43,580 nt of DNA from UBA9715 sp964553375 (GTDB taxonomy: Bacteria > Actinomycetota > Coriobacteriia > Coriobacteriales > Eggerthellaceae): contig CAZKKN010000012.1 of NCBI GenBank assembly GCA_964553375.1, positions 1 to 43,580 of the forward strand. The letters run 5' to 3'. A program made the position numbers and the translations under genes. Below the pieces are notes generated by a model. That model saw only the letters and a program-made list of their open reading frames with translations. It was not told the DNA's origin and did no database searches. This document shows positions 26,906-36,030 of this stretch, piece after piece. The first letter of the stretch is position 1; every line of letters begins with the position of its first letter.

Positions 26906-29080
26906 CTACAGGTAGGGATCCATCTCGTTGTGGGTGGCATCGGAGGCACCGCCCTTGGATGCGTCCCCCGCCCCGGCCTTGGCCTCCGCGGGCAGGTAAT
27001 CCTTCACTGCATCGTAGATCATCTGAGAATAGACCTTGGCAGCCTCAGGCGTAAGATGCGTGCCATCGCCATCGAAGTAATCCTCGTGGTCGGCGCTCAG
27101 CGTGTACCAGTCAATCAGATGCGCGTTCTCGTAGCGGTCCACGCCTCGCTGGATGGTGGCGTTGCTCTCTTCCATATAGTCTTCGGGGCTGCGGGTGTTC
27201 ACAAACCAAACCTGCTGATCAGGGCCCACTTCCGCCATCAGAGCATCGAACTCCTCATCGGTGGCATAGCCGTTGGTACCCAAAGCGAACACCACCACAT
27301 CCCCCACCATGCCGGCATCCTTGTAGCTCTTGTAAAGCTCAGGTGCCATGTAGAACTGCCGCCCGCGAATGGCATCGATGAACCCGGTGGGGAAGACCTC
27401 GCTGAAGGCACCATAGCCATAGGTCGCCTCGGGCACCGAGTCACCCAGAAGCAGGATGTCGAGCTTTCGCGCCTCGCGCTCGGCCTCCACGAAGAGCTTC
27501 TCCTTCTCCACAGCCTGGGCCGTGCGGTCGGCCAAATCGCTCTTCAGGCCAGGGCCGTTCACCGCCGAAGCCGGCGGCACGAAGAGCAGCGACCCGATGG
27601 AACCCGCGAAGAACGCGATCACCACGATCACGCCAACCACGTGTTTGCGCAGATACTCCCCGTAGGTGTAAACGCCCGCCTTCACGTTGGCCATCACCTT
27701 GCCGATCGCCCCGTGACGGATGGGATTCTCCACCACGTAGTAGGAAAGGGTGGACAAACCCACGATAACGAGGAACTGCAGGCCGCAAAGCCAAAGGGGG
27801 AGCGTTCCCTGGATGTTGTTGGGCGTCATGAGCAGGATCACCGGGTAATGCCACAGATACATGGAGTAGCTGATCTTACCGATGAACACGAAGGGCTTGA
27901 AAGCGAATATCTTGCCGATCCAGCTGATGGGATGCACCATGACGGCAATTGCCAAAGCCGTGAGCACCGAGCAGATCACCAGGCCACCCTGATAGATGAA
28001 CGGTTGGAACCCGTTGGTGGTGGCCACCATGACGAACAGCCCCACCACGGCAGCCACGCCCACCAGGTTGAACGCCAAGCGGCCGCCAGTCGACATGGCC
28101 TCACCGGCGCGCTCGGTCAGCCGCTGATAGGGCCATACGAAAGCCAAGAACGACCCAATGAGCAGCGAAAACGCCCGGGTATCGGTACCGTAGTAGATGC
28201 GGGAGGGGTCTACATGGGGATTGAAGAGAAGCGCCATCTCCAGAGCCGAAAGCGCCGCCAGCACCAAGGTGCCGTTTCGGATGACCTTGCGGCTGACCCC
28301 GATCTTCAGCAAGATGAGCAGGGCCACCGGCCAAATGAGGTAGAACTGCTCCTCGATGGAAAGCGACCAGCAGGGAAGCAGCGGCGAGGGCTCGCCCAGC
28401 GCATCGAAGTAGGACACGTTATGGAAGATCTGCCACCAGTTGTTGAAGAAGAACAGCGTGGGCAGCACATCGGGGCGCATCTTGGTCAGAAGCGCCTGGT
28501 CGAATATCGCGCAGAGGATGGCCGTACCCAACACGGCGAACACGATGGCAGGGATGATGCGGCGCACGCGACGGAGCCAGAAATTGCTCAGGGAGATGGT
28601 ACGCGTCTCCTTGTATTCCTTGAGCAGAAGCCCCGTGATGAGGTAGCCGGACAAGACGAAGAACATGGTGACGCCCAAAAGGCCGCCGGGCGCCCAATCG
28701 AAATGCATGTGATAGGCGATGACGGCCACCACAGCCAGGCAACGCAAACCATCGAGAGCCGGAACATAGCGGCTCCGGGATTTCGACTTGGCGCTGGCGG
28801 GACGGCCGGCTGCGGGCTTGGGGCTATGGGCGCCCGCGGGCTTAGGACCGGCGGGTTTTGCGCCCATGGGATTCGCGCTGGGAGCCTGGGAATCAGGAGC
28901 ACCCTGGGCGCCATGAGCGCCGTGGGCACCCTGGGCACCGTGCGCACCGCGCGCCCCATTTGATCGCGGGCGCGGTTGGGGCCGCTGAGCTGTTTGAGGA
29001 TAGGTCGAGCCAGGACCGGGATGCGGCCTTTCACCATGACTTTGCTGGCGGTTCAACTCGCTTCCGTCCGGCACTGACAT
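26906..29080 (-). CDS. OatA-like acyltransferase with SGNH domain
   Basis: The protein is 724 residues from the ATG at 29080. The first 100 are disordered and rich in Pro, Ala, Gly, His and Gln, with AHGAQGA-type repeats. An acyltransferase-3 membrane domain (about 105-450) follows, with YVPALDGLRCLAVVAVIAYH, where the His is the family catalytic one, GVTMFFVLSGYLITGLLL and WSLSIEEQFYLIWP. After a further membrane helix, an extracytoplasmic SGNH-hydrolase-like domain shows GDS (LLLGDSVPEA), GTNG and DGTHLTPEAA, supplying the Ser, Gly/Asn and Asp/His residues. Proteins with this layout O-acetylate peptidoglycan or surface glycans, often giving lysozyme resistance. It has its own promoter at 29129-29156. 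The exact acceptor is unknown. Confidence 0.87.
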   Translation of the reverse strand: MSVPDGSELNRQQSHGERPHPGPGSTYPQTAQRPQPRPRSNGARGAHGAQGAHGAHGAQGAPDSQAPSANPMGAKPAGPKPAGAHSPKPAAGRPASAKSKSRSRYVPALDGLRCLAVVAVIAYHMHFDWAPGGLLGVTMFFVLSGYLITGLLLKEYKETRTISLSNFWLRRVRRIIPAIVFAVLGTAILCAIFDQALLTKMRPDVLPTLFFFNNWWQIFHNVSYFDALGEPSPLLPCWSLSIEEQFYLIWPVALLILLKIGVSRKVIRNGTLVLAALSALEMALLFNPHVDPSRIYYGTDTRAFSLLIGSFLAFVWPYQRLTERAGEAMSTGGRLAFNLVGVAAVVGLFVMVATTNGFQPFIYQGGLVICSVLTALAIAVMVHPISWIGKIFAFKPFVFIGKISYSMYLWHYPVILLMTPNNIQGTLPLWLCGLQFLVIVGLSTLSYYVVENPIRHGAIGKVMANVKAGVYTYGEYLRKHVVGVIVVIAFFAGSIGSLLFVPPASAVNGPGLKSDLADRTAQAVEKEKLFVEAEREARKLDILLLGDSVPEATYGYGAFSEVFPTGFIDAIRGRQFYMAPELYKSYKDAGMVGDVVVFALGTNGYATDEEFDALMAEVGPDQQVWFVNTRSPEDYMEESNATIQRGVDRYENAHLIDWYTLSADHEDYFDGDGTHLTPEAAKVYSQMIYDAVKDYLPAEAKAGAGDASKGGASDATHNEMDPYL

Positions 29081-29128
29081 CAATCCTTGAATAACTAGCA
29101 GCTCTTCCCTCAGAATTCCCTGCGAATC

Positions 29129-29156
29129 AGTATAACGTGGTAAATGTTTTTATCAA
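29129..29156 (-). promoter_or_regulatory. promoter of the acyltransferase gene
   Basis: On the minus strand TTGATA (29156-29151), a 16-base spacer and TATACT (29134-29129) form a good sigma-70 site. The -35 box overlaps the last codons of the preceding gene. The leader is about 42 bases. Confidence 0.6.
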
Positions 29157-31147
29157 TGAAGCCATTGCAGATAAGCGTCGCCTTCCGGGGCGGGAACATC
29201 TAGCAGGCGCACCGATGTGCTGCTCGTGCCAGCCGCCGTTACCGCGATGATGCTCGTGAGCTCCAAGCGGCGCTGGAAGGGATTGCTCCGCGTAAGGCCG
29301 CATTGCAACTTCTGACGTGGGATGATGCTGGTAGAAGTAGTCAATCCGTCGTTGTGAAGCAGCAGGAAGCGCCGGTTCCAAACGTAGCCCGAATGGCGCG
29401 CCCACAGCACAGCGCTCACCGCGAAGACCGCCGTAGCGACCACGCATATCACTACGAGCAGCACGAAGAGCCCCGAAAGGAAACGCAGGGCAACGTCATC
29501 CATGACGAGCAGATCCTCGCCAAAACCCGGCGTGGAAGCGGAGATGCCCCAGAAGATGGCAACCCAGCAAACAACGAGAGCGAGAACGCTCCACAGCACC
29601 CAGTTATACCAGAGGCAATGACGCAGGATGGAACGGCGCAGGGCCACCCGGGGAAGCTTCTTCTCTTGCGCGATCCGGGGACGGTCGTCGAATTCGGGAA
29701 GCAGCCCGCTGAGCAGCCCATCCACGGCGCTCAACTTCACAAAGGGATGTATGACCAGGCCTTTCGTGCTCGAATTGTTGTTGGATTGGGAGTTGTTCTG
29801 GCTCGCCGCATCAATGCGCCCCAGGGAAAGCTCGCAGTAGCCCAGCATGCGGCGCAGGATCGACTGGCGGACCTCTATGGACTGGATGCGGCTCACGTCG
29901 ATGCCACTGGAATTGCGCGTGATAAGGCCGCGCTCAACCTCGATGCGCGTACCGCGCCGGCGCACCCTGAATCCGCCATACCCGAGCATGATGCCCACAG
30001 AACCGATGATCCAAACGAACAAGAAAGCGCCGATGGCAATGGGGGCAGCCAGAGCAGCGAGCACCAGCGAGACGTAGTCGGCAGCGAAGATGCCGAAAGC
30101 CACAACAGCCAAAAGGCATAGCCCCGTAATGATGGCACCAGCCAGCGGGCCGGGATGCGACAGGCTGGCGAAGAGGAGTTCGTGGTTCTTCAGGCCGTAG
30201 GAGAACGAAACAGGTTCCTCGGCGAAACCGATGCCACCGTAAAGGCCGCGCCACTCCCCCACCGCACCCAAGGTGTCATCGAGCACATTGGGCGCCCCGT
30301 CAGAAGCAGGTGCACCCACAGGCGCAAAGGAGGCGTTGGGCGGATACGCCTGAGGCGGCATGGTGGGCATTGCGGGCGTGGCGGACACATGGGCCGCAGG
30401 GACAGCCCCTGGCGGTACCGGAGCCTGACCGGCTGGGACAGGCGCAGCGTCGCTATCGTATTGGGCGGCATAGACCACGGGCATACCCGCCGCGGCAGCC
30501 GCTTTGCGCACGAAGATGTCGCTGCGCATGCGCTCGGCGGTTGCCAGGCGCACATAGGGCACGCGCACCCCTTTGTTCGCGGAACCACCGGCGGAATCTA
30601 TAACCACGGTGCATACTCCGAACAACCTCTGGAGCAAGGTGGCGCGGTGGTTCACGGACTGCACGCGCTCGTAGGGCACATGGACGCGCTTCTTCACGAT
30701 GATGCCTGAATAGAAGCTGAATTCCCGCTCGTCGAACACGTAGGTCATGTATTTCCACGCCAGGCCGTAAAGCGCCATGAACAGGCCCATCACCAAAATG
30801 AGACCCACAAGGCAGATACCCAGGACCATGAGCAGGTTCAGCTCTATCTCGTGGCGCTGCAAGGCGAAGTAGAGCTCCACCCAACCGCTTGAGCCGTTGA
30901 TGATGATCGCGGCGATGACCACCAGCACTGCCGCCACCGGGCCGACGAAGATATAGCTTTTATGCACGTGATAGGGCTGACCGGTCTTGAAGGTCACCGT
31001 GTACGGGCTGGGGGCGGCCGCCGGGGGCCGGGGCTGCGGCTGTTGCAGGGGCGGCTGCGGCTGCGGGTGCGGTTGCGAAGCCGCGGGAGGCGCTTGCATC
31101 CCGGGAGGCATCGGATTCGCAGGATTCGCGGGATTCACAGGCTCCAT
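29153..31147 (-). CDS. YdbT-like membrane protein with bacterial PH domains
   Basis: The protein has 664 residues. An N-terminal Pro/Gln-rich tail (1-50) precedes paired membrane helices followed by bPH2 (DUF304) domains. The pattern EFSFYSGIIVKKRVHVPYERVQSVNHR recurs as IEVERGLITRNSSGIDVSRIQSIEVRQ and, at the end, as WNRRFLLLHNDGLTTSTSIIPRQKLQ. That is the three-domain arrangement of YdbT in Bacillus. A spacer of Pro, Ala and Met (about 235-295) interrupts the first and second units. YdbS/YdbT proteins have been linked to resistance against some bacteriocins and to envelope functions, but their biochemical role is unclear. It starts two bases after the YdbS-like stop, so the pair is one operon. 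Confidence 0.82.
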   Translation of the reverse strand: MEPVNPANPANPMPPGMQAPPAASQPHPQPQPPLQQPQPRPPAAAPSPYTVTFKTGQPYHVHKSYIFVGPVAAVLVVIAAIIINGSSGWVELYFALQRHEIELNLLMVLGICLVGLILVMGLFMALYGLAWKYMTYVFDEREFSFYSGIIVKKRVHVPYERVQSVNHRATLLQRLFGVCTVVIDSAGGSANKGVRVPYVRLATAERMRSDIFVRKAAAAAGMPVVYAAQYDSDAAPVPAGQAPVPPGAVPAAHVSATPAMPTMPPQAYPPNASFAPVGAPASDGAPNVLDDTLGAVGEWRGLYGGIGFAEEPVSFSYGLKNHELLFASLSHPGPLAGAIITGLCLLAVVAFGIFAADYVSLVLAALAAPIAIGAFLFVWIIGSVGIMLGYGGFRVRRRGTRIEVERGLITRNSSGIDVSRIQSIEVRQSILRRMLGYCELSLGRIDAASQNNSQSNNNSSTKGLVIHPFVKLSAVDGLLSGLLPEFDDRPRIAQEKKLPRVALRRSILRHCLWYNWVLWSVLALVVCWVAIFWGISASTPGFGEDLLVMDDVALRFLSGLFVLLVVICVVATAVFAVSAVLWARHSGYVWNRRFLLLHNDGLTTSTSIIPRQKLQCGLTRSNPFQRRLELTSIIAVTAAGTSSTSVRLLDVPAPEGDAYLQWLH

Positions 31148-31149
31148 GG

Positions 31150-31641
31150 CTACACGTCCTCACGAGCCAGGCGTGCCAACTCGGCCGCCTTATCGCGCAG
31201 CTGATCGGCGGCTTCGGTTGCAAGCCCGGGGATCTCGTGTTCCTTGGCAGCCGTGGAAACCGTGACGCTTGCCAGATGAAACGCCCGCAGGATGGGCCCT
31301 TGGCGCGTATCGGTATTCTGCACGCGGATGAACGGGATGGTGTAGCGCTTGCGCCAGATGATCCCCTTGGCGATGTCCAGGTAATCGGGAGTCACCTCAT
31401 AGCGCCATCGCGCATAGCGAATCGGCGGCAGGATGACCAGGCACAGGATGTACAGCGCGACGAATATCACCACCCCCACGACGAGAAGCACACTGCCTAC
31501 TCCCGCGGTATCGGGAATGGCGGCGAAGATGGAGATGAATCCCAAAACGCAAAGCGCCACAACAGTGATCCAAATGGCATCGTTTATGCGCCACACGGCC
31601 TTCACGCGCGGGTCCAACTGGTTTGCAGGCATGGCTTTCAT
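31150..31641 (-). CDS. YdbS-like membrane protein with bacterial PH domain
   Basis: The protein is 163 residues from the second of two adjacent ATGs (31641), which has AAGGAG five bases before it. The first ATG at 31644 is too close to that site. Two membrane helices (about 20-65, WITVVALCVLGFISIFA and LLVVGVVIFVALYILCLVIL) are followed by a bPH2 domain: RYEVTPDYLDIAKGIIWRKR, then IPFIRVQNTDTRQGPILRAF. It pairs with the YdbT-like gene two bases downstream. In Firmicutes the same two genes are adjacent and their products probably form a complex. Confidence 0.85.
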   Translation of the reverse strand: MKAMPANQLDPRVKAVWRINDAIWITVVALCVLGFISIFAAIPDTAGVGSVLLVVGVVIFVALYILCLVILPPIRYARWRYEVTPDYLDIAKGIIWRKRYTIPFIRVQNTDTRQGPILRAFHLASVTVSTAAKEHEIPGLATEAADQLRDKAAELARLAREDV

Positions 31642-31761
31642 CATGTCTCCTTTGAATCTGGGTCTCCGTTATTCTACACCTTGGGTGATCCCGTCCCCTT
31701 TTCGCAGGCCGGTTTAAGTTCTATGATGATAGCTCGCCGAAGCGCTGAAGAAAGGAAACAC

Positions 31762-32793
31762 GTGCCCATCCGCATTCCCGACGCATTGCCCGCGACCGAA
31801 CTGCTGGCGGCGGAGAACATCTTCGTCATGACCGAGTATCGCGCCATGCACCAGGACATCCGCCCGCTGCGCCTCATACTGGTGAATCTCATGCCCACCA
31901 AGGTGGCTACCGAGACCCAGATCCTGCGGAAGCTCTCCAACACGCCGCTCCAGGTGCAGGTCACGCTTTTGTGCATGGACAGCCACGACCCGAAGAACGG
32001 CTCCGCGCAACATCTGGACACGTTCTACCGCGTTTTCGACCAGATCCGCGACGAGCGCTTCGACGGCATGATCATCACCGGCGCGCCGGTGGAGCATCTG
32101 GACTTCGAGCAGGTCGATTATTGGGATGAGCTCTGCGCGCTCATGGACTGGTCCAACGACCATGTGCACTCCACGCTGCACATCTGCTGGGGAGCGCTGG
32201 CGGGGATCTACCATCACTATGGCGTGGAGAAGCACCGGCTGCCGCGTAAGCTCACCGGGCTTTTCGAGCATCGGTTGGTGAAGCCCACTTCGCCTTTGCT
32301 GCGCGGGTTCGACGACCGTTTTTGGGCACCCCACTCGCGCTTCAGCGGCGTGGAACCCGAAGAGATAGCAAACCAACGGCAACTCGAGGTGCTCGCCCAG
32401 TCTGACGAAGCGGGCATCTACGCCGCGAAATCCATGGATTCCCGGCACTTCTTCGTGTTCGGGCACCCCGAATACGACCGGCTGACCCTGGCGGAAGAAT
32501 ACGCGCGCGACTTGGAGGCGGGCATCGAGGGCACGCTGCCTGTCCATTACTTCCCCCATGACGACCCCGCCGAAGAGCCGATGGATATCTGGTGCGCCCA
32601 TGCCCAGCTGCTCTACACCAATTGGCTGAACTACTACGTGTACCAAACCACCCCCTACGACGTGCGCACCGTGGGAGGAAAGGAAAGCGCATCGTCTTCG
32701 TTTCGGGCGGAAAACGAAGACGACGACGGCTATGACCCCTGGTCTGACCGGCAAGAAGAGCGTCCGCTTTTCGACCGCGACCCCTGGAGGTAG
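31762..32793 (+). CDS. metAA: homoserine O-acetyltransferase (MetA family, acetyl-CoA type)
   Basis: This 343-residue enzyme of methionine synthesis acylates the homoserine hydroxyl. The catalytic Cys142 is in STLHICWGALAG and the His/Glu pair is in FGHPEYD. Residue 111 is Glu in GAPVEHLDFEQVDYW. In this family Glu at 111 marks acetyl-CoA use, whereas Gly marks succinyl-CoA, so acetylation is expected despite the common name homoserine succinyltransferase. The start is a GTG after AAAGGAAACAC. The in-frame longer reading overlaps the divergent PH-domain gene. The last 40 residues form an acidic, Ser-rich tail beyond the usual enzyme end. Confidence 0.93.
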   Translation: MPIRIPDALPATELLAAENIFVMTEYRAMHQDIRPLRLILVNLMPTKVATETQILRKLSNTPLQVQVTLLCMDSHDPKNGSAQHLDTFYRVFDQIRDERFDGMIITGAPVEHLDFEQVDYWDELCALMDWSNDHVHSTLHICWGALAGIYHHYGVEKHRLPRKLTGLFEHRLVKPTSPLLRGFDDRFWAPHSRFSGVEPEEIANQRQLEVLAQSDEAGIYAAKSMDSRHFFVFGHPEYDRLTLAEEYARDLEAGIEGTLPVHYFPHDDPAEEPMDIWCAHAQLLYTNWLNYYVYQTTPYDVRTVGGKESASSSFRAENEDDDGYDPWSDRQEERPLFDRDPWR

Positions 32794-32810
32794 CACCGCC
32801 CACAAGCTCA

Positions 32811-32927
32811 GGCGAGATGGGCGGCGACTCTGGCGTCTGCGAGTTCCGCACGATGCGAAAGACCCAGTGGGCCTTTCGTCTAAGCAGGACTGTCTGAGCA
32901 GGGGCCAGAGCCGCCGCCCATCTCGCC
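32811..32927. repeat. 117-bp nested palindrome between convergent genes (probable two-way terminator)
   Basis: Arms 32811-32833 and 32905-32927 are inverted repeats matching at 22 of 23 positions. Inside, CGAAAGACCCA (32856-32866) faces TGGGCCTTTCG (32868-32878), a stem resembling rRNA-operon terminators. The whole is nearly one long hairpin. It starts 18 bp after metAA and ends 41 bp before the end of the convergent ABC gene. Confidence 0.75.
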
Positions 32928-32967
32928 CGGGAGCGATTGCGGGACCTGCGAATCCGACAACCTGCAG

Positions 32968-35900
32968 CTATTCGCTGCGCAGGGCTTCCACCGGGTCCTT
33001 CTTCGCAGCGGAGCGCGCGGGGATCAGCCCGGCGATGAACGTGAGGAACACGCTGATGAGCACCAGGATCACCGCAGCTGCAGGCGGCAGGATGGCCACA
33101 TTGGGCACAGCGAAGAGCGCGAAGACGATGGCGCTCGCCGGGATGCAGCAAAGCGCGGTGATTCCCACACCCAGCAGGCCCGCCACCAGGCCCTCGATGA
33201 TGGTCTCGGCATTGAACACGCGGCTGATGTCACCCTTGGAGGCACCGATGGCACGCAGGATGCCTATCTCCTTCTTGCGCTCAAGCACCGAGATGTAGGT
33301 GATCACGCCGATCATGTTGGAGCTCACGATAAGCGAGATGGCCACGAAGGCAATGAGCACATAGCTGATCATATCGATGATCGTCGTGACGGATTTCATC
33401 AGCGTGCCCACCAGATCGGTGTAGGAGACCTCGTGGTCCTCTTGGCCGGAATCGACCATCCGCTGGTTGTAACCGTCCAGAATGGCGAGCACTTCCTGCT
33501 TGCTCTCGAAATCGCGTGGATAGATGTCTATCTCGTAGGGCTTATCCAGATTCGCATAATCCAGCTTGGCCAGATTGGTGTCGAAGGTGGCCTCTTGGCT
33601 TCCCATCATGGACATTATGAGCTCGGTGACCTGCTCTTCGGTGAGGTTGAACTGGAAGGCGTCCGCGAAGGCCTGCTCATCGATGGACATCGCGCCGGCC
33701 ATGTTCGCCCCCATCTGCGCCATGGCGGCCCCTACCGCCGCTTGGGTCTGAGCGGAGATGGCCGCGGTGAGCTCCTGGATGTAGGCGCCCATCTGCTGGC
33801 CCACCGCCTGCTGCACCTTGGCGGCGATTCCCTCTTCCATTCCCGACGTATCGATGATCTGCGGCAATGCCTCCTCGAAGATCTGCGCCTTCTTATCAGG
33901 GTCGGGCTCCATCATCACCTTCATCAGGGTTTCTCGCATCTTCTCCTGATCGATGGTCGGTTGCAGCCCCTCACCCAAATCGCCCATCTCCAAAGCGGGC
34001 ATCTGCGGCAGAGTGGATGGGTCGATGGTCAGGCCGCTCATGTCCACGGTGAGCTTGCTGGAATCCACGTTGAAGGCCCGCGAGATCGCATCGGTGTCGA
34101 TGGTGAACATGGAGCCGAAATCCAGCCCCTCCTCCTCGTCGTCTTCCACGCCGAAGGGTTTGCCGCTGAACACGTCCGTTGATGGGTCGGCCAGCTGGTC
34201 TTTGACCACTTGGGTTTCGGCCGCCTGGTCGATGAGGTGGTAGGTGAGCTGCGGCGTGTAATAGATTCCCGAGGTCAGAGCCGCCGCCTGCACGCCCTCG
34301 CGCGGCTTCACGATACCGGAGATGTGCAGCGTCTCGCCATTGCGCACCAGCTCGTCCATGAACGCCTCGTCATCGGTCTTGTCCACCCAAAGCCCGTATT
34401 CGCTGTCGTAGCTGTAGAAGTCCGCGGAGTTCACCAGCTTGAACTCCAAGCCCATCAGATCCTCATAGCTATAGGAGCTGCCGCTGGCTTCCACCTCAAC
34501 TTCCTCGTCGTTCACGAAGCTCTTCACCATCTCCTGCAGCTGCCCGTAGTCGCGCAGACCCAGCAGATAGGAGAGGAAATCCGAGATGCGCCCGTTATGG
34601 GAGAGCACCAGCACGCATTCGTCGTAAGCTTGCGGCCAATCGCCCGCCATCACGTCATACTGGCCCTGGACTATATCGGTATTGCCCATCATCTCACCGA
34701 ACATATCCGTGGACATGGACATGGACATCAAGCTGCTGGTGGACATGCCCGACCCAAGGCCCATGGAGGCGAAGGTGGTGTCGGGATTCACCTGGCGATA
34801 CCCGTTAGCGCCATCCTCGATGAAGATATGGGGCGTCACGTTGTAGGTGTAGTCGATGGAGCTGACGTATTCCCCTATGCCATCGCCGCCCTCATCGAAG
34901 AATTCCTTCAGCGAAGCCAGGTCGTTGTTGGTAATGGAAGTGAACATGCGCGTGAGGATGGTGGCTTCCTCCACGTCGCCTTCGCGCTCCTCGCCAGCTC
35001 CCTTCCCGTCGCCTTCGCTCCCCGTGCCACCGCTATCGCCATCATCGTCCACCGACCCCATGCCCGACATGGTCATCATGGAGGACATGTCAAAGCCCGT
35101 GGACATGATCTGGAGCGGGTAGACCGAAAGCGTCTCCTCCTCCACGGTCTTGATGTAGTTGTTCACGCCGTTGGCGAGCGCCAGGATGGAAGCGATGCCG
35201 ATGATGCCGATGGAGCCGGCGAAGGCCGTCATGATGGTGCGACCCTTCTTGGTCATCAGATTGTTGAACGAAAGCAACAGCGCCGTAAGGAATCCCATCT
35301 TGGTGCGGCGCACCGGCGGGAAGTGCGACTCCCTGACCTGCTCTTGCGTGGGGTCGAAGGGGTCGGAATCGGACCGGATCACGCCGTCGGTCAGGCTGAC
35401 GATGCGGGTAGCATAGGTGTCTGCCAACTCCGGGTTGTGGGTCACCATGATAACCAGGCGATCACGGGCGATCTCGGTCAGGAGGTCCATGATCTGCACG
35501 GACGTATGGGAATCCAAAGCGCCGGTGGGCTCGTCGGCCAAAACGATATCCGGGTCGTTCACAAGCGCACGGGCGATGGCTACGCGCTGCATCTGACCAC
35601 CGGAAAGCTGGGCCGGCTTCTTGTTCACATGCTGCCCCAGACCCACGGACTCCAGAGCCTCCATGGCGCGCCGCTTGCGCTCCTCGCCCGAGACGCCCGA
35701 CAAGGTGAGGGCCAGCTCCACATTGGCGAGCACCGTTTGATGGGGGATGAGGTTATAGCTTTGGAAAACGAACCCTACTCGGTTGTTGCGATAGGTATCC
35801 CAGTCGCGATCCTTGTACTCCTTAGTGGAGACGCCCTCTATGACCAGGTCGCCCGAATCATAATGATCCAATCCGCCAACGATATTGAGCAGCGTGGTCT

Positions 35901-36030
35901 TACCCGAGCCCGACGGCCCCAAGATGGCTACGAATTCGTTATTGCGAAAGGATATGGTGACGTCATCGAGCGCTTGCTGGGTGAAGTCCCCTGTGGTGTA
36001 GGATTTGCTGATGTGCTTTAACTGAAGCAT
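32968..36030 (-). CDS. MacB-like ABC ATPase-permease fusion with Met-rich ectodomain
   Basis: The protein has 1020 residues. An N-terminal ATPase has Walker A GPSGSGKT (38-45), signature LSGGQMQ (142-148) and Walker B IVLADEP (162-168). A first membrane helix follows (about 264-288), then a very large extracytoplasmic domain (about 295-880) and three C-terminal FtsX-type helices with the SSNMIGVITYISVLERKKEIGILRAIGASK hallmark. MacB-type proteins work as dimers that move lipoproteins, peptides or drugs from the outer membrane face. Two stretches are strongly enriched in Met and Ser (309-324 and around 420-450), followed by an acidic Gly run. A pseudo-repeat of Gln/Ala coiled coil occurs later. 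No separate periplasmic adaptor is nearby, as expected for a single-membrane cell. Confidence 0.88.
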   Translation of the reverse strand: MLQLKHISKSYTTGDFTQQALDDVTISFRNNEFVAILGPSGSGKTTLLNIVGGLDHYDSGDLVIEGVSTKEYKDRDWDTYRNNRVGFVFQSYNLIPHQTVLANVELALTLSGVSGEERKRRAMEALESVGLGQHVNKKPAQLSGGQMQRVAIARALVNDPDIVLADEPTGALDSHTSVQIMDLLTEIARDRLVIMVTHNPELADTYATRIVSLTDGVIRSDSDPFDPTQEQVRESHFPPVRRTKMGFLTALLLSFNNLMTKKGRTIMTAFAGSIGIIGIASILALANGVNNYIKTVEEETLSVYPLQIMSTGFDMSSMMTMSGMGSVDDDGDSGGTGSEGDGKGAGEEREGDVEEATILTRMFTSITNNDLASLKEFFDEGGDGIGEYVSSIDYTYNVTPHIFIEDGANGYRQVNPDTTFASMGLGSGMSTSSLMSMSMSTDMFGEMMGNTDIVQGQYDVMAGDWPQAYDECVLVLSHNGRISDFLSYLLGLRDYGQLQEMVKSFVNDEEVEVEASGSSYSYEDLMGLEFKLVNSADFYSYDSEYGLWVDKTDDEAFMDELVRNGETLHISGIVKPREGVQAAALTSGIYYTPQLTYHLIDQAAETQVVKDQLADPSTDVFSGKPFGVEDDEEEGLDFGSMFTIDTDAISRAFNVDSSKLTVDMSGLTIDPSTLPQMPALEMGDLGEGLQPTIDQEKMRETLMKVMMEPDPDKKAQIFEEALPQIIDTSGMEEGIAAKVQQAVGQQMGAYIQELTAAISAQTQAAVGAAMAQMGANMAGAMSIDEQAFADAFQFNLTEEQVTELIMSMMGSQEATFDTNLAKLDYANLDKPYEIDIYPRDFESKQEVLAILDGYNQRMVDSGQEDHEVSYTDLVGTLMKSVTTIIDMISYVLIAFVAISLIVSSNMIGVITYISVLERKKEIGILRAIGASKGDISRVFNAETIIEGLVAGLLGVGITALCCIPASAIVFALFAVPNVAILPPAAAVILVLISVFLTFIAGLIPARSAAKKDPVEALRSE

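Noticed and set aside
26930..28963. 677-residue open frame on the plus strand opposite the acyltransferase gene
   Set aside because: Same reason: antisense shadow with His/Gln/Glu-heavy composition and no domain, while the minus strand shows clear acyltransferase and SGNH motifs.
34210..36021. 603-residue open frame on the plus strand opposite the MacB-like gene
   Set aside because: It mirrors a well-supported ABC gene, is rich in His, Arg and Gly as GC-rich antisense frames are, and has no ribosome binding site or known motif.
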